Shown here: positions 5,737-11,635 of the stretch, piece after piece
Layout: every line of letters starts with the position of its first letter
Position numbering within the stretch: position 1 is the first letter of the stretch
Source: an uncultured Oscillospiraceae bacterium
GTDB taxonomy: Bacteria > Bacillota > Clostridia > Oscillospirales > Oscillospiraceae
NCBI GenBank assembly: GCA_905205085.1
Contig: CAJLCG010000076.1
Location: 1-11,635, forward strand
DNA: 11,635 nt
Direction of reading: 5' to 3'
The notes under the pieces: generated by a model
Seen by the model: only the letters and a program-made list of their open reading frames with translations
What the model was told of the DNA's origin: nothing
Database searches by the model: none
Program-made: the position numbers and the translations under genes

Positions 5737-6796
5737 AAATCACGATGTGGGCGGTCAGCCAGATCTGGTTGAGGCCGTGGGCCACCGTAAAGGTAAACTC
5801 CACCACGCACACGGTGGGGTCCTCGGAGTGGGCGGAGACGGTGACCTGATCATAGCCGGTGATGATCTCCCGGCTCATCTTGTTCTCCAGCTCCAGCACC
5901 ACCTGGGTGCGGATGGCGCCCCGGCTCTGGGCGGTGTTCTTGGCCCGGCGGAACTTGCTGCGCAGGCTGTCCCGCAGGGTGGGGATCACGTCATCCACAA
6001 TAAGGATGGTGGACAGCTCCCGCCAGGTGGTGTCCTCCACCTCACCGCTGGAGGTGCGGGTGGTGATGCCCCGCACCACGCTTACCTGTCCGTTGACGCT
6101 CTCCACAGGGGTGACGCCGCCCCGCACCAGCAGGTCGATGTCGTTGTCGCTGTACTGCTGGCTCAGGCCCTTCAGACCCAGCAGCTCCGCACCGCCCAAA
6201 GGGATGGCGGGGTCAGACTGGGAGGCGATAGCGCCGGCCACAGCGGCCGCGGTGCTCAGACCGTCCACCGCGGCGTCCTCGCCGTCTACGGAGCTGGGGG
6301 CCACCAGCACCACGCGCTCACAGTTAAGGCCCTTGGCCCGCTCCACCAGGGCGCTCACCTCCTCGCCGGCGGCGCCGCCCACCACGGCAATGCGCTCCCG
6401 GCGGGCGGCGCTGGCGGACAGTACCCTGTCCCGCAGGGCCTGCTGTACCGCCAGCTGGGTGCTGTCGCACAGCATGACCCGGATATTCTCCACGCTGCCC
6501 AGGGTCTCAAAGGCGGTCTCATAGCCCTCCTCGTTGGCCACAGGGACGGCTACCACGGCGGCCGCGCCGTTGAGCAGGGCCACGCGGATGAGCTCCGCCA
6601 TGTCCTGCTTGCCCTCCTGACTGCCGAAGGCGGACACGGCCGCCTCATAGCTGGTCACCGTGATGGGTACCCCGGCGGCAGCCACCGAGTTGATGGCCGC
6701 CAGGCCTACGATCTGATGTCCTCCGCTGCCCCGTACCAGGGTGGAGGCGTCGTAGGAGGAGTAGACGCCGGGGCGCTCGTGAGTGGTCAAATTCAT
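5735..6796 (-). CDS. xkdK: Contractile tail sheath protein (XkdK family)
   Basis: A 353-aa sheath protein that polymerises around the tail tube and contracts on infection. The N-terminus (ERPGVYSSYDA) is the classic start of the family. Residues 25-160 hold a Rossmann-like region with VGLAAINSVAAAGVPITVTS, AALLNGAAAVVAVPV-like strands and RIAVVGGAAGEEVSALVERA. A middle domain contains ERVVLVAPSS and DIDLLVRGGVTPVESVNGQV. The conserved C-terminal domain (about 240-353) has TWRELSTILIVDDVIPTLRDS, FRRAKNTAQSRGAIRTQV and a final strand region VVEFTFTVAHGLNQIWLTAHIVI that donates a strand to neighbouring subunits. PBSX XkdK is over 100 residues longer, so this is a compact sheath, apparently without extra surface domains. 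The ATG overlaps the tail-completion stop as ATGA. Confidence 0.93.
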   Translation of the reverse strand: MNLTTHERPGVYSSYDASTLVRGSGGHQIVGLAAINSVAAAGVPITVTSYEAAVSAFGSQEGKQDMAELIRVALLNGAAAVVAVPVANEEGYETAFETLGSVENIRVMLCDSTQLAVQQALRDRVLSASAARRERIAVVGGAAGEEVSALVERAKGLNCERVVLVAPSSVDGEDAAVDGLSTAAAVAGAIASQSDPAIPLGGAELLGLKGLSQQYSDNDIDLLVRGGVTPVESVNGQVSVVRGITTRTSSGEVEDTTWRELSTILIVDDVIPTLRDSLRSKFRRAKNTAQSRGAIRTQVVLELENKMSREIITGYDQVTVSAHSEDPTVCVVEFTFTVAHGLNQIWLTAHIVI

Positions 6797-7299
6797 AAGG
6801 TTCTCTCCCCTCTGATTTCAAAGTCCAGGAATTCGCCCTGCTCCTGGGTGCTGCTGAACACCAGCAGGGCGGTGCACACCAGCTGGGCCGGGCGCTTGAG
6901 CAGCCTGGCCTGCTGGTCATAGTCGGTCTCTCCGCAGGAAAAGGCACCCGGCGCCAGCCCCTTGGGGCCGGGGGGAAGACAGGCCTGAGCCAGGGCGGCC
7001 CAGGTCTGCTCCAGCGCGGTGGGATCAGTGCCGGGGGCGGCATACAGGTCCAAACCAAAGGTCAGGGTGACCGCCTTGCCGTACCGCTCCTCCCACTGCT
7101 GGGTGTCTGGGTTGAGCCGCTGCCCCAGATAGCTGGAAAAGCCCGCCGGAGAGCTTTCACACCCCCGCAGGGAGACAGAGATCACCGGAGTTTCCACCTG
7201 GGGCCGGTCTCCGGCGGGCCAGGCGGTGCGGGCGGGCAGCCCCTGCTCCTGGAGGTACTGACACAGTACCTCTACCGCCTGCTCCATGTGGGTGCTCAT
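6793..7299 (-). CDS. Tail completion/terminator-like neck protein
   Basis: A 168-aa protein placed directly before the sheath, where tail-completion or terminator proteins lie (the XkdJ/YqbJ region in PBSX-type operons). It opens with HMEQAVEVLCQYLQEQGLPA, then VETPVISVSLRGCESSPAGFSSYLGQ, a segment VTLTFGLDLYAAPGTDPTALEQTWAALAQ with alternating hydrophobic residues, and closes with RLLKRPAQLVCTALLVFSSTQEQGEFLDFEIRGE. The strand-helix-strand order suits the small fold of tail terminator proteins, which cap the tube and sheath and join to the head. ATG at 7299 is chosen because GGAGG lies seven bases upstream, and it overlaps the previous gene's stop as ATGA. It overlaps the sheath start in the same way. 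The exact role among neck proteins is inferred. Confidence 0.68.
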   Translation of the reverse strand: MSTHMEQAVEVLCQYLQEQGLPARTAWPAGDRPQVETPVISVSLRGCESSPAGFSSYLGQRLNPDTQQWEERYGKAVTLTFGLDLYAAPGTDPTALEQTWAALAQACLPPGPKGLAPGAFSCGETDYDQQARLLKRPAQLVCTALLVFSSTQEQGEFLDFEIRGERTL

Positions 7300-7634
7300 A
7301 CTCCCGCCTCCTCTCCCTTGTCTCTGGGCCGCAGTACCGCCCAAATGTGAGATACACTGCTTCCTACGTACACTGGGTGGGCGGAGGTGACGGTGTAACC
7401 CTCCCCCTCAAACTCCACCCAGTCGCAATTGGCTGTTAAGGGGCGGTTGGGGTCGCCCAGGTATAAAAACCGGTCCTCCCGCTGCCAGCCCAGGGGGGAG
7501 GGCAGGCTCTGGGCCTGACCCTTTTCCCGGATAGGCTGGAGGAAGGCCCGGGCGTCCACTTCCGTGTCCCCCTGGTGGAGGACCACCCGCTGGCCGTACT
7601 TGGCCAGCAGGGCGGCCCAGGCCGTGTCCATCAT
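7296..7634 (-). CDS. Head-tail connector/head-closure protein
   Basis: A 112-aa protein second in the run of three small genes between capsid and sheath. It has MDTAWAALLAKYGQRVVLH, then QPIREKGQAQSLPSPLGWQREDRFLYLGDP, and ends in CDWVEFEGEGYTVTSAHPVYVGS and HIWAVLRPRD. The short beta-barrel pattern, with a WV..EG..Y.V motif, resembles head-closure or minor structural proteins of YqbH/XkdH type, which seal the portal channel after packaging. The start is ATG at 7634, overlapping the previous stop in ATGATGG, with GGGGGTGA upstream. The second ATG at 7631 is equally possible and changes one residue. The 3' end overlaps the next gene as ATGA. Function is assigned by position and fold pattern only. 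Confidence 0.68.
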   Translation of the reverse strand: MMDTAWAALLAKYGQRVVLHQGDTEVDARAFLQPIREKGQAQSLPSPLGWQREDRFLYLGDPNRPLTANCDWVEFEGEGYTVTSAHPVYVGSSVSHIWAVLRPRDKGEEAGV

Positions 7635-7981
7635 CCCGTCACCCCCTGAAAATAAAAGCCTCCGTCGATGAGATAGGGGGCCATCAGCCGCTGAATCTGC
7701 TCGGTGAGCCCGCCGGTGTCCCCACTGTTCTCCGTCTGGATGGATACATCCCCGGCGGTGAAGGAGGTCACGCCGCTGCCGCCGCCGGCAGCATGCAGCC
7801 CGTCCAGTGCCATCCAGGCCGCGCACACCACAAAGGCGTCGGTACAGTCCTGGGGGGTGAGACCGGGGCGCAGCTGGGCGGCCAGAGTCCGCTCCGCTGC
7901 GGCGCACAGGGGCTCCAGAATTGCCCGCTGTTCTTCCGAGGCGCCCATGGCGATGGCTAAGGCAATGATCTGCTCGGTCAT
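7631..7981 (-). CDS. Head-tail adaptor protein (gp6/YqbG-like)
   Basis: A 116-aa, mainly helical protein directly after the major capsid protein, the usual place of the adaptor that binds the portal ring. The N-terminal half consists of helices (QIIALAIAMGASEEQRAILEP, then CAAAERTLAAQLRPGLTPQDCTDAFVVCAAWMALDGL). After a Gly-rich turn, the segment VTSFTAGDVSIQTENSG is a hallmark of this adaptor group, in which a gene-wide 'sft.GDvsi' stretch precedes the last helix LTEQIQRLMAPYLIDGGFYF. ATG overlaps the capsid stop as ATGA, and its own TGA overlaps the next ATG. The family is recognised by pattern rather than by search. Confidence 0.75.
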   Translation of the reverse strand: MTEQIIALAIAMGASEEQRAILEPLCAAAERTLAAQLRPGLTPQDCTDAFVVCAAWMALDGLHAAGGGSGVTSFTAGDVSIQTENSGDTGGLTEQIQRLMAPYLIDGGFYFQGVTG

Positions 7982-8997
7982 GCCTGCACCTTCAGCACGT
8001 GGGAGGCCTCCTGGAAGATCTTCGCAAAGCCGCTGATGGTGGTGATGGCCGCCCGCTCCAGCTGGCGGTCAATGAGCTTGTCGTACTCCACCATCACGTC
8101 GCTGCCCTGAATGAGCTCCAGAGCGTAGCGCTTGTCCAGGCCCACGGCTGTCTTCTCAGGCAGCACGCTGGTGCGCAGCAGGTTGGCGCCCAGGGGGGTG
8201 GACAGCTTGCCGGTGCCCTGGAAGTTGAGGCCGGTGAGGGGGTTCTGGAACTCGGGGAGTTTCAGCAGCTTGACCATCACGTCGGGGCTCACCAGAAGGG
8301 TGTTCATCTCGTAGGGCTCAAACTTGGCCCAGAAGTCCACCAGGTCGTCGTAGGTCAGGGTGTCGGAGGCGGCGGTGGTGAACACATCGGCGGCGTTGTC
8401 GTTGCCGTCGCCGTTGATGAGCACGTCTACGCCGTCAGCCAGCAGCATCTGGGCAATGTGGGCGCCGATCTGGCGCAGGGTGACGGAGAACAGATCCAGC
8501 TTGCGGTAGCGCACTGACTCGTAGGAGGCCACCAGCATGCGGCCCCGCTTGTGCAGCTTAATGAGGTTGGTCTGCACCTTGATGGTGGTGCTGGGGATGG
8601 CGGCGCCCTCGTCTACCGCACGCAGTTCCTTCTCCTCGCCGCCGGCCTGGGCGGCGATGGAGCGGTAGTCCATGCCGTCAAAATTGGTGGTGGCGGCGGT
8701 GATGGAGGGGATGAGGTTGCTCTCGTCCATGCCCTGGCGGACCGAGCGGGCGATGTACTCGGGGAAGAGGACAGCGGCATCGGCGGTGCGGAAGAACTTC
8801 TCCACCGCGTCGCAGCCTGCGCCCTTTACCTTGATATCAAAGCGCTTGAGCTGGCGCTGAAAGGCGTCCAGACCCTCCAGGCTGGTACCCTTGTACTGCT
8901 CGGAGGGGTCCAGGCGCTCCAGCACCTGGGTAAAGGTGCTGCCCGCCTCCTGATACATGCCCTTCTCCAGCTTCAAAGTGTCATAACGATTGGCCAT
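7978..8997 (-). CDS. Major capsid protein (HK97-type fold)
   Basis: A 339-aa protein of the PBSX XkdG-type capsid group, forming the icosahedral shell. The N-terminal part is helical and charged (YDTLKLEKGMYQEAGSTFTQ). The middle has FPEYIARSVRQGM, which precedes the spine of the shell fold, then KELRAVDEGAAIPSTTIKVQTNLIKL, the E-loop-like region, RGRMLVASYESVRYRKLDLFSVTLRQIG and ADGVDVLINGDGNDN. The end holds DLVDFWAKFEPYEMNTLLVSPDV, TSVLPEKTAVGLDKRYALELIQGSDVMVEYD and a closing strand region. A GTG at 9018 in frame is ruled out as the start because it would contain the GGAG ribosome-binding site itself. The ATG at 8997 lies 11 bases from that site. The gene overlaps the adaptor gene as ATGA and follows the decoration gene by 24 bases. 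Confidence 0.92.
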   Translation of the reverse strand: MANRYDTLKLEKGMYQEAGSTFTQVLERLDPSEQYKGTSLEGLDAFQRQLKRFDIKVKGAGCDAVEKFFRTADAAVLFPEYIARSVRQGMDESNLIPSITAATTNFDGMDYRSIAAQAGGEEKELRAVDEGAAIPSTTIKVQTNLIKLHKRGRMLVASYESVRYRKLDLFSVTLRQIGAHIAQMLLADGVDVLINGDGNDNAADVFTTAASDTLTYDDLVDFWAKFEPYEMNTLLVSPDVMVKLLKLPEFQNPLTGLNFQGTGKLSTPLGANLLRTSVLPEKTAVGLDKRYALELIQGSDVMVEYDKLIDRQLERAAITTISGFAKIFQEASHVLKVQA

Positions 8998-9021
8998 ATT
9001 CGTCCACGCTCCTTTCACAAA

Positions 9022-9363
9022 TTACAGGCACACCACAGCGGTGTGGGCGGCGTCATCCACCGAGGCCACCAGGGCGGTCACGCCGGTGGAGGCGGCCTTT
9101 ACCTTGCCGGTGCCGTCAGCGGCCAGAATGACCTGGCCCAGGCTCACCGAGCCGGAGATGGGCAGAGTCATGAAGCCCTTTACCTGGACTCCGGCAAAGC
9201 CCTTACGGTTGGACAGGGCCAGACCACAGAATGCGTCGTTGTCGCTGCACGCGCCCACCTGGCCGTCGTCGGTGATCTTCACCACCTGGCCGGGGACCAC
9301 GTCCTCCTTGGCCAGAAAAGTGGCGGTCACGGCGCCGATCTCTTCAAACGAAACCTGATTCAT
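9022..9363 (-). CDS. Small capsid decoration-type protein (DUF2190-like)
   Basis: A 113-aa, mostly beta-strand protein between protease and capsid. It resembles DUF2190-type head cement: VTATFLAKEDVVPGQVVKITD, CGLALSNRKGFAGVQVKGFMTLPIS, SLGQVILAADGTGKVKAAS, and TALVASVDDAAHTAVV. Such proteins bind the outside of the expanded shell and stabilise it. Here the gene precedes the capsid gene, as in other prophages with protease-decoration-capsid order. ATG at 9363 has GGAGG seven bases upstream. It is the first gene after the 58-base, AT-richer gap that separates it from the protease, the longest gap in the cassette. I see no convincing promoter or terminator in that gap. The family match is by pattern. 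Confidence 0.68.
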   Translation of the reverse strand: MNQVSFEEIGAVTATFLAKEDVVPGQVVKITDDGQVGACSDNDAFCGLALSNRKGFAGVQVKGFMTLPISGSVSLGQVILAADGTGKVKAASTGVTALVASVDDAAHTAVVCL

Positions 9364-9421
9364 GCTTGTTCCTCCTTAAAAAGTAAATTGAGAATGGAAA
9401 CCGCACCTTGTCGGTACGTCA

Positions 9422-10354
9422 CTAAATAAGAAAAGCTCCGTCCTCCTGGGACAGAGACTGGGACTTCTGTGCGTAGGGCAGCTGCAGAGGGTAGTTCTTG
9501 GCCGCCTTCTGGCCGTAGAGCCGCTGGAGCTGGCGTAACTCGGGCTCCTCCAGGTGCTGGGCCATGCGCTGCAAGACCTTCATGTCGGCCTGGGGGTCGG
9601 CCAGGGCGGCCAGCCGCACCACATCCTCCCGCAGCTCCTTGAGAGCACGCACGCCCAGTTCGGCCTGGGCTTTCAGCGTTTCAATCTCGCCAGCAAAGCG
9701 GGGGTAGTCGGCCAGCAGCTCCTTGAGGGTCTCATAGTGCTTGCCGCCCATGGCCTTTACCACGCCCGCCTGGGGCTGGGCGGGGACGGCTACAAAGGAG
9801 AACTCATAGGCGTCGGCGGGCTCCTCCAGGCTGAGATAGCACAGCTTTCCGTCATAGACCTGGCCGGGCTGATGGCCGCAGCCAGCCCCGGCCTCCTCTC
9901 CGCAGATGGAGCACACACGGCGCTTCACCGCGCAGCCCACGCTCACTTCCTTTTTGATGCCGCCGTCAATTTCGGCGATGAGTCCCCGGTTGTCGTCGGT
10001 GCGCACCATATAGGCCCGGGCCTTCAGCCAGCAGTAGGGGTCCCCCGCCTGGGTGACCCGCTCCGGCTCAGAGATGACCTGGGTGGAAAAGATTCGTGCG
10101 GATTGATTGCGGGCCGACCAGTTGTGGTCAAAGATGCCGCTCTTGCCCAAAAACAGGGGGGCCAGAGCCTCCAGTGTATGGGCGGGGAACCGCTCAAAAT
10201 CCCGGTCCACCTCGTTGTCGCACAGCCGCACGGAGAAGACGTATACCTCCTGGGCGGTGAGGGGCTTTTTGCTCCAGGTGTTGATGAGCTCCAGCTCCTC
10301 GGGGCTCACCCCCTCGGCCTGCTGCAAGGCCAGGGCGGTTTTGGTAATGTTCAA
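9422..10354 (-). CDS. xkdF: Prohead protease with C-terminal scaffold-like region (XkdF-like)
   Basis: A 310-aa protein that should cleave scaffold and capsid N-termini before the shell matures. Residues 35-60 read EVYVFSVRLCDNEVDRDFERFP, typical of the XkdF-type serine protease group. His77 lies in GIFDHNWS and Ser138 in KKEVSVGC, the likely catalytic pair. Residues 148-172 form a cysteine/histidine cluster (Cys148, Cys151, Cys159, His161, Cys172) within ICGEEAGAGCGHQPGQVYDG, probably a zinc site. EPADAYEFSFVAVPAQ (178-193) ends the protease domain. Residues 205-285 are a charged helix or coiled coil that can serve as internal scaffold, as no separate scaffold gene is present. The start is TTG at 10354, overlapping the portal stop as TTGA, with GGGAGG eight bases upstream. 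The longer in-frame ORF to 10444 only reads through portal sequence. Confidence 0.85.
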   Translation of the reverse strand: MNITKTALALQQAEGVSPEELELINTWSKKPLTAQEVYVFSVRLCDNEVDRDFERFPAHTLEALAPLFLGKSGIFDHNWSARNQSARIFSTQVISEPERVTQAGDPYCWLKARAYMVRTDDNRGLIAEIDGGIKKEVSVGCAVKRRVCSICGEEAGAGCGHQPGQVYDGKLCYLSLEEPADAYEFSFVAVPAQPQAGVVKAMGGKHYETLKELLADYPRFAGEIETLKAQAELGVRALKELREDVVRLAALADPQADMKVLQRMAQHLEEPELRQLQRLYGQKAAKNYPLQLPYAQKSQSLSQEDGAFLI

Positions 10355-11493
10355 CTTGCTTCCCTCCCAATCTCTTCTGCCTGGGCGTGGAGCAGCTGGG
10401 CCCGGGCCTCTTCCACGATGTCCTGGAGGTTGATATCCTCCCACTCAATGCTCACCTGGTCGTCATAGCCGCCCAGGCGCAGCCACAGCCGGCAGATGCG
10501 CCGGAGCATGGGCTCCAGACTGCGGCGGATGGCGGTAATTTCACTGGTGAGCAGGTCGGCCTGCTGGGCGCTCATGCGCTCGGTGGACGACCAGGACAGC
10601 CCCAGCAGGAAGGGGGGAATGCCCGTCTTGGCCACCAGCTGCTCCAGAATCTGGCGTACCGGCACCTCGCTGTCCAAAATCTGGTTGTCTGCGCCAATGA
10701 CCTTGATGTCTACATCCCCCACCGCCACAAAGTCCCGCACCGCCCCCTGGCGGGAGGACTGCATGGCCTGGGACCACTGGCTGGCTACCTGTTCGCCCCG
10801 CTCCTGGGCGGAGAGAGGGCTGTTCTCGTCGGGCTTACACACCACAGCAAAGCGCAGGTTGCCTACCCGCTCCCAGTTCTGCCCCAGAGCCTGGTAGATT
10901 TTCAGCAGGATTCCGGTGAGAAACGGCATGGAGCGCAGCATGGATACCCCGTAGGGGTGCTCCGCCTCAGGCTGGAAGGGGGTGAAGAGCAGCAGCTGCT
11001 GCCAGGGCAGCTCTTTGGGCTGGCCCCCGTCCTCCCGCACACACAGGCGGAAGTCCAGGGGGGAGTCCCCCTCCCGAATCTCCACCAGGGCGGGGTCCGC
11101 GCACAGCAGGGCGGCAATGGTCTTGCCCTGGGGGTCCAGCACCATCTCGCCCACGCCCTGGCCGCAGGTGAGCATACAGTCCAGATACTGGTCTAAAAAG
11201 GACTGGATGCCCTGCTGTCCCCGGCCGGTGTCCACCGTAGCCAGAAAGCGGTTTAGACCCTGCTGGGCCCGGGTGTCGCCGCAGCGCACCTGTACCCCGC
11301 CGCACAGCCGCACCATTTTCCAGATGGCGGCGTCAATAATAGGCACTGCCTCCCGGATAGAACGGTAGAGGGTAATCTCCCCGCTACGCAAAGGCACATA
11401 CTGGTCCAGTACCCCGAAGGGGTGGCGCTCCCAGTCCCTCAGCTGGACCTGAGGGGGTTTCCCCGCTGGTTTTTTCTTCTCAAACCATTTCAA
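10351..11493 (-). CDS. Phage portal protein
   Basis: A 380-aa portal protein (XkdE-like position), the dodecameric ring through which DNA enters and leaves the head. It has VPLRSGEITLYRSIREAVPIIDA, then LDQYLDCMLTCGQGVGEMVL, ADPALVEIREGD and FRLCVREDG, LLFTPFQPEAEHPYGVSML, and MPFLTGILLKIYQALGQNWERVG, the typical alternation of stem and wing segments. Next comes VIGADNQILDSEVPVRQILEQL followed by TGIPPFLLGLSWSSTERMSAQQ, a strong portal hallmark before the crown helices. The last helix has EEARAQLLHAQAEEIGREAS. The start is TTG at 11493 with GGAGG seven bases upstream, and its first bases overlap the stop of the preceding frame as TTGA. No in-frame ATG is nearby. It overlaps the protease gene by four bases. 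Confidence 0.92.
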   Translation of the reverse strand: MKWFEKKKPAGKPPQVQLRDWERHPFGVLDQYVPLRSGEITLYRSIREAVPIIDAAIWKMVRLCGGVQVRCGDTRAQQGLNRFLATVDTGRGQQGIQSFLDQYLDCMLTCGQGVGEMVLDPQGKTIAALLCADPALVEIREGDSPLDFRLCVREDGGQPKELPWQQLLLFTPFQPEAEHPYGVSMLRSMPFLTGILLKIYQALGQNWERVGNLRFAVVCKPDENSPLSAQERGEQVASQWSQAMQSSRQGAVRDFVAVGDVDIKVIGADNQILDSEVPVRQILEQLVAKTGIPPFLLGLSWSSTERMSAQQADLLTSEITAIRRSLEPMLRRICRLWLRLGGYDDQVSIEWEDINLQDIVEEARAQLLHAQAEEIGREAS

Positions 11494-11635
11494 GTATCTT
11501 CCTCCTTTTCAAGCCAATTCCGGTTGTATTTCAGGAACCTGTCCCATAAACTGGAGTAGGCTAAAATCCGGTTCGCTCCACGCTTCCGGCGAAAAAGCCG
11601 CCGGAAGAACCGGCGGCAATGGTAGCGGCAAAATA
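11490..11635 (-). CDS. C-terminal end of an unidentified upstream gene
   Basis: From the right edge one minus-strand frame stays open for 47 codons and stops with TGA at 11490-11492, overlapping the portal's TTG as TTGA. Nearly all neighbours overlap this way, so the frame is probably the real end of the gene before the portal. The residues are basic (RRFFRRLFRRKRGANR) and end in YNRNWLEKEEDT. In phages of this group the gene before the portal is normally the terminase large subunit, but nothing here is diagnostic of it. Other frames also remain open for part of this stretch, so confidence is limited. It is partial at the window edge. Confidence 0.5.
   Translation of the reverse strand, partial: FCRYHCRRFFRRLFRRKRGANRILAYSSLWDRFLKYNRNWLEKEEDT
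11592..11617 (-). terminator. Terminator-like hairpin with overlapping alternative hairpin upstream of the portal
   Basis: On the minus strand GCCGCCGG, a 5-base loop and CCGGCGGC form a perfect 8-base-pair stem (11617-11597), followed at once by five T. This is the form of an intrinsic terminator. Its descending arm can also pair differently: CTTCCGGC (11607-11600) with GCCGGAAG (11590-11583), another 8-base-pair stem that encloses the T run. The two cannot exist together. The stretch is inside a probable coding frame (Arg-Arg-Phe-Phe-Arg-Arg), where translation would suppress it, so it may be coincidental. Confidence 0.3.

Noticed and set aside
5318..6922. A 534-codon open frame on the plus strand, opposite the sheath and tube genes
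   Set aside because: It mirrors the codon structure of the minus-strand genes in GC-rich DNA. Its His-, Gly- and Leu-rich composition is that of an antisense shadow, and it has no suitable ribosome-binding site.
9364..9421. Possible promoter or terminator in the AT-richer gap between protease and decoration genes
   Set aside because: Only a 4-bp inverted repeat (ACCG/CGGT) and no well-spaced -35/-10 pair could be found. The T run belongs to the lead-in of the ribosome-binding site.
3993..11493. A tailocin or other headless contractile injection system
   Set aside because: Portal, prohead protease, decoration, major capsid and connector genes are all present and intact, so a DNA-packaging particle is the simpler reading.
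11494..11582. Promoter for the head genes upstream of the portal
   Set aside because: No convincing -35/-10 combination. The stretch is better explained as coding sequence ending in a TTGA overlap with the portal.

Overview
The window is the structural cassette of a contractile-tailed (myovirus-type) prophage or phage-like element, related in gene order to the PBSX xkd operon of Bacillus subtilis. All recognisable genes lie on the minus strand, so transcription runs from high to low coordinates. High GC, strong GGAGG ribosome-binding sites and PBSX-type proteins suggest a GC-rich member of the Clostridia (Oscillospiraceae/Ruminococcaceae-like gut Firmicutes). That host is inferred, because no host gene is in view.

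Layout in transcription order. 11635-11490: C-terminal end of an unidentified upstream gene, containing two mutually exclusive hairpins. 11493-8997: head module with portal, prohead protease carrying a cysteine cluster and a scaffold-like tail, small decoration-type protein and major capsid protein. 7981-6793: three small connector genes (adaptor, closure, tail completion). 6796-5333: tail sheath and tail tube. 5331-4700: tail assembly chaperone with a probable programmed -1 frameshift at an A9 run, giving a 113-aa short form and a 210-aa long form that ends in a zinc ribbon. 4703-3993: a 236-aa Gln-rich protein where a tape measure of hundreds to over a thousand residues is expected. 3974-21: baseplate genes (LysM/XkdP, XkdQ hub, small OB-fold spike, XkdS/gp25-like, baseplate J, XkdU/DUF2313). 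Tail fibre, lysis, terminase, integrase and regulatory genes are outside the window or not recognised.

The genes form one tight translational unit. At least nine junctions are 4-base stop/start overlaps (ATGA, GTGA or TTGA), the largest gap is 58 bases, and no stretch over 300 bases lacks a gene. Start codons are unusual: five genes begin with TTG, one with GTG, and the baseplate J gene seems to begin with ATC, judged from a perfect Shine-Dalgarno sequence at the same 7-base spacing used by its neighbours.

The most interesting points are the very small protein in the tape-measure slot together with a compact 353-aa sheath, which suggests an unusually short contractile tail, the frameshifted chaperone with its zinc ribbon, and the apparent ATC start. 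The rest is a recognisable, if compact, phage morphogenesis module.
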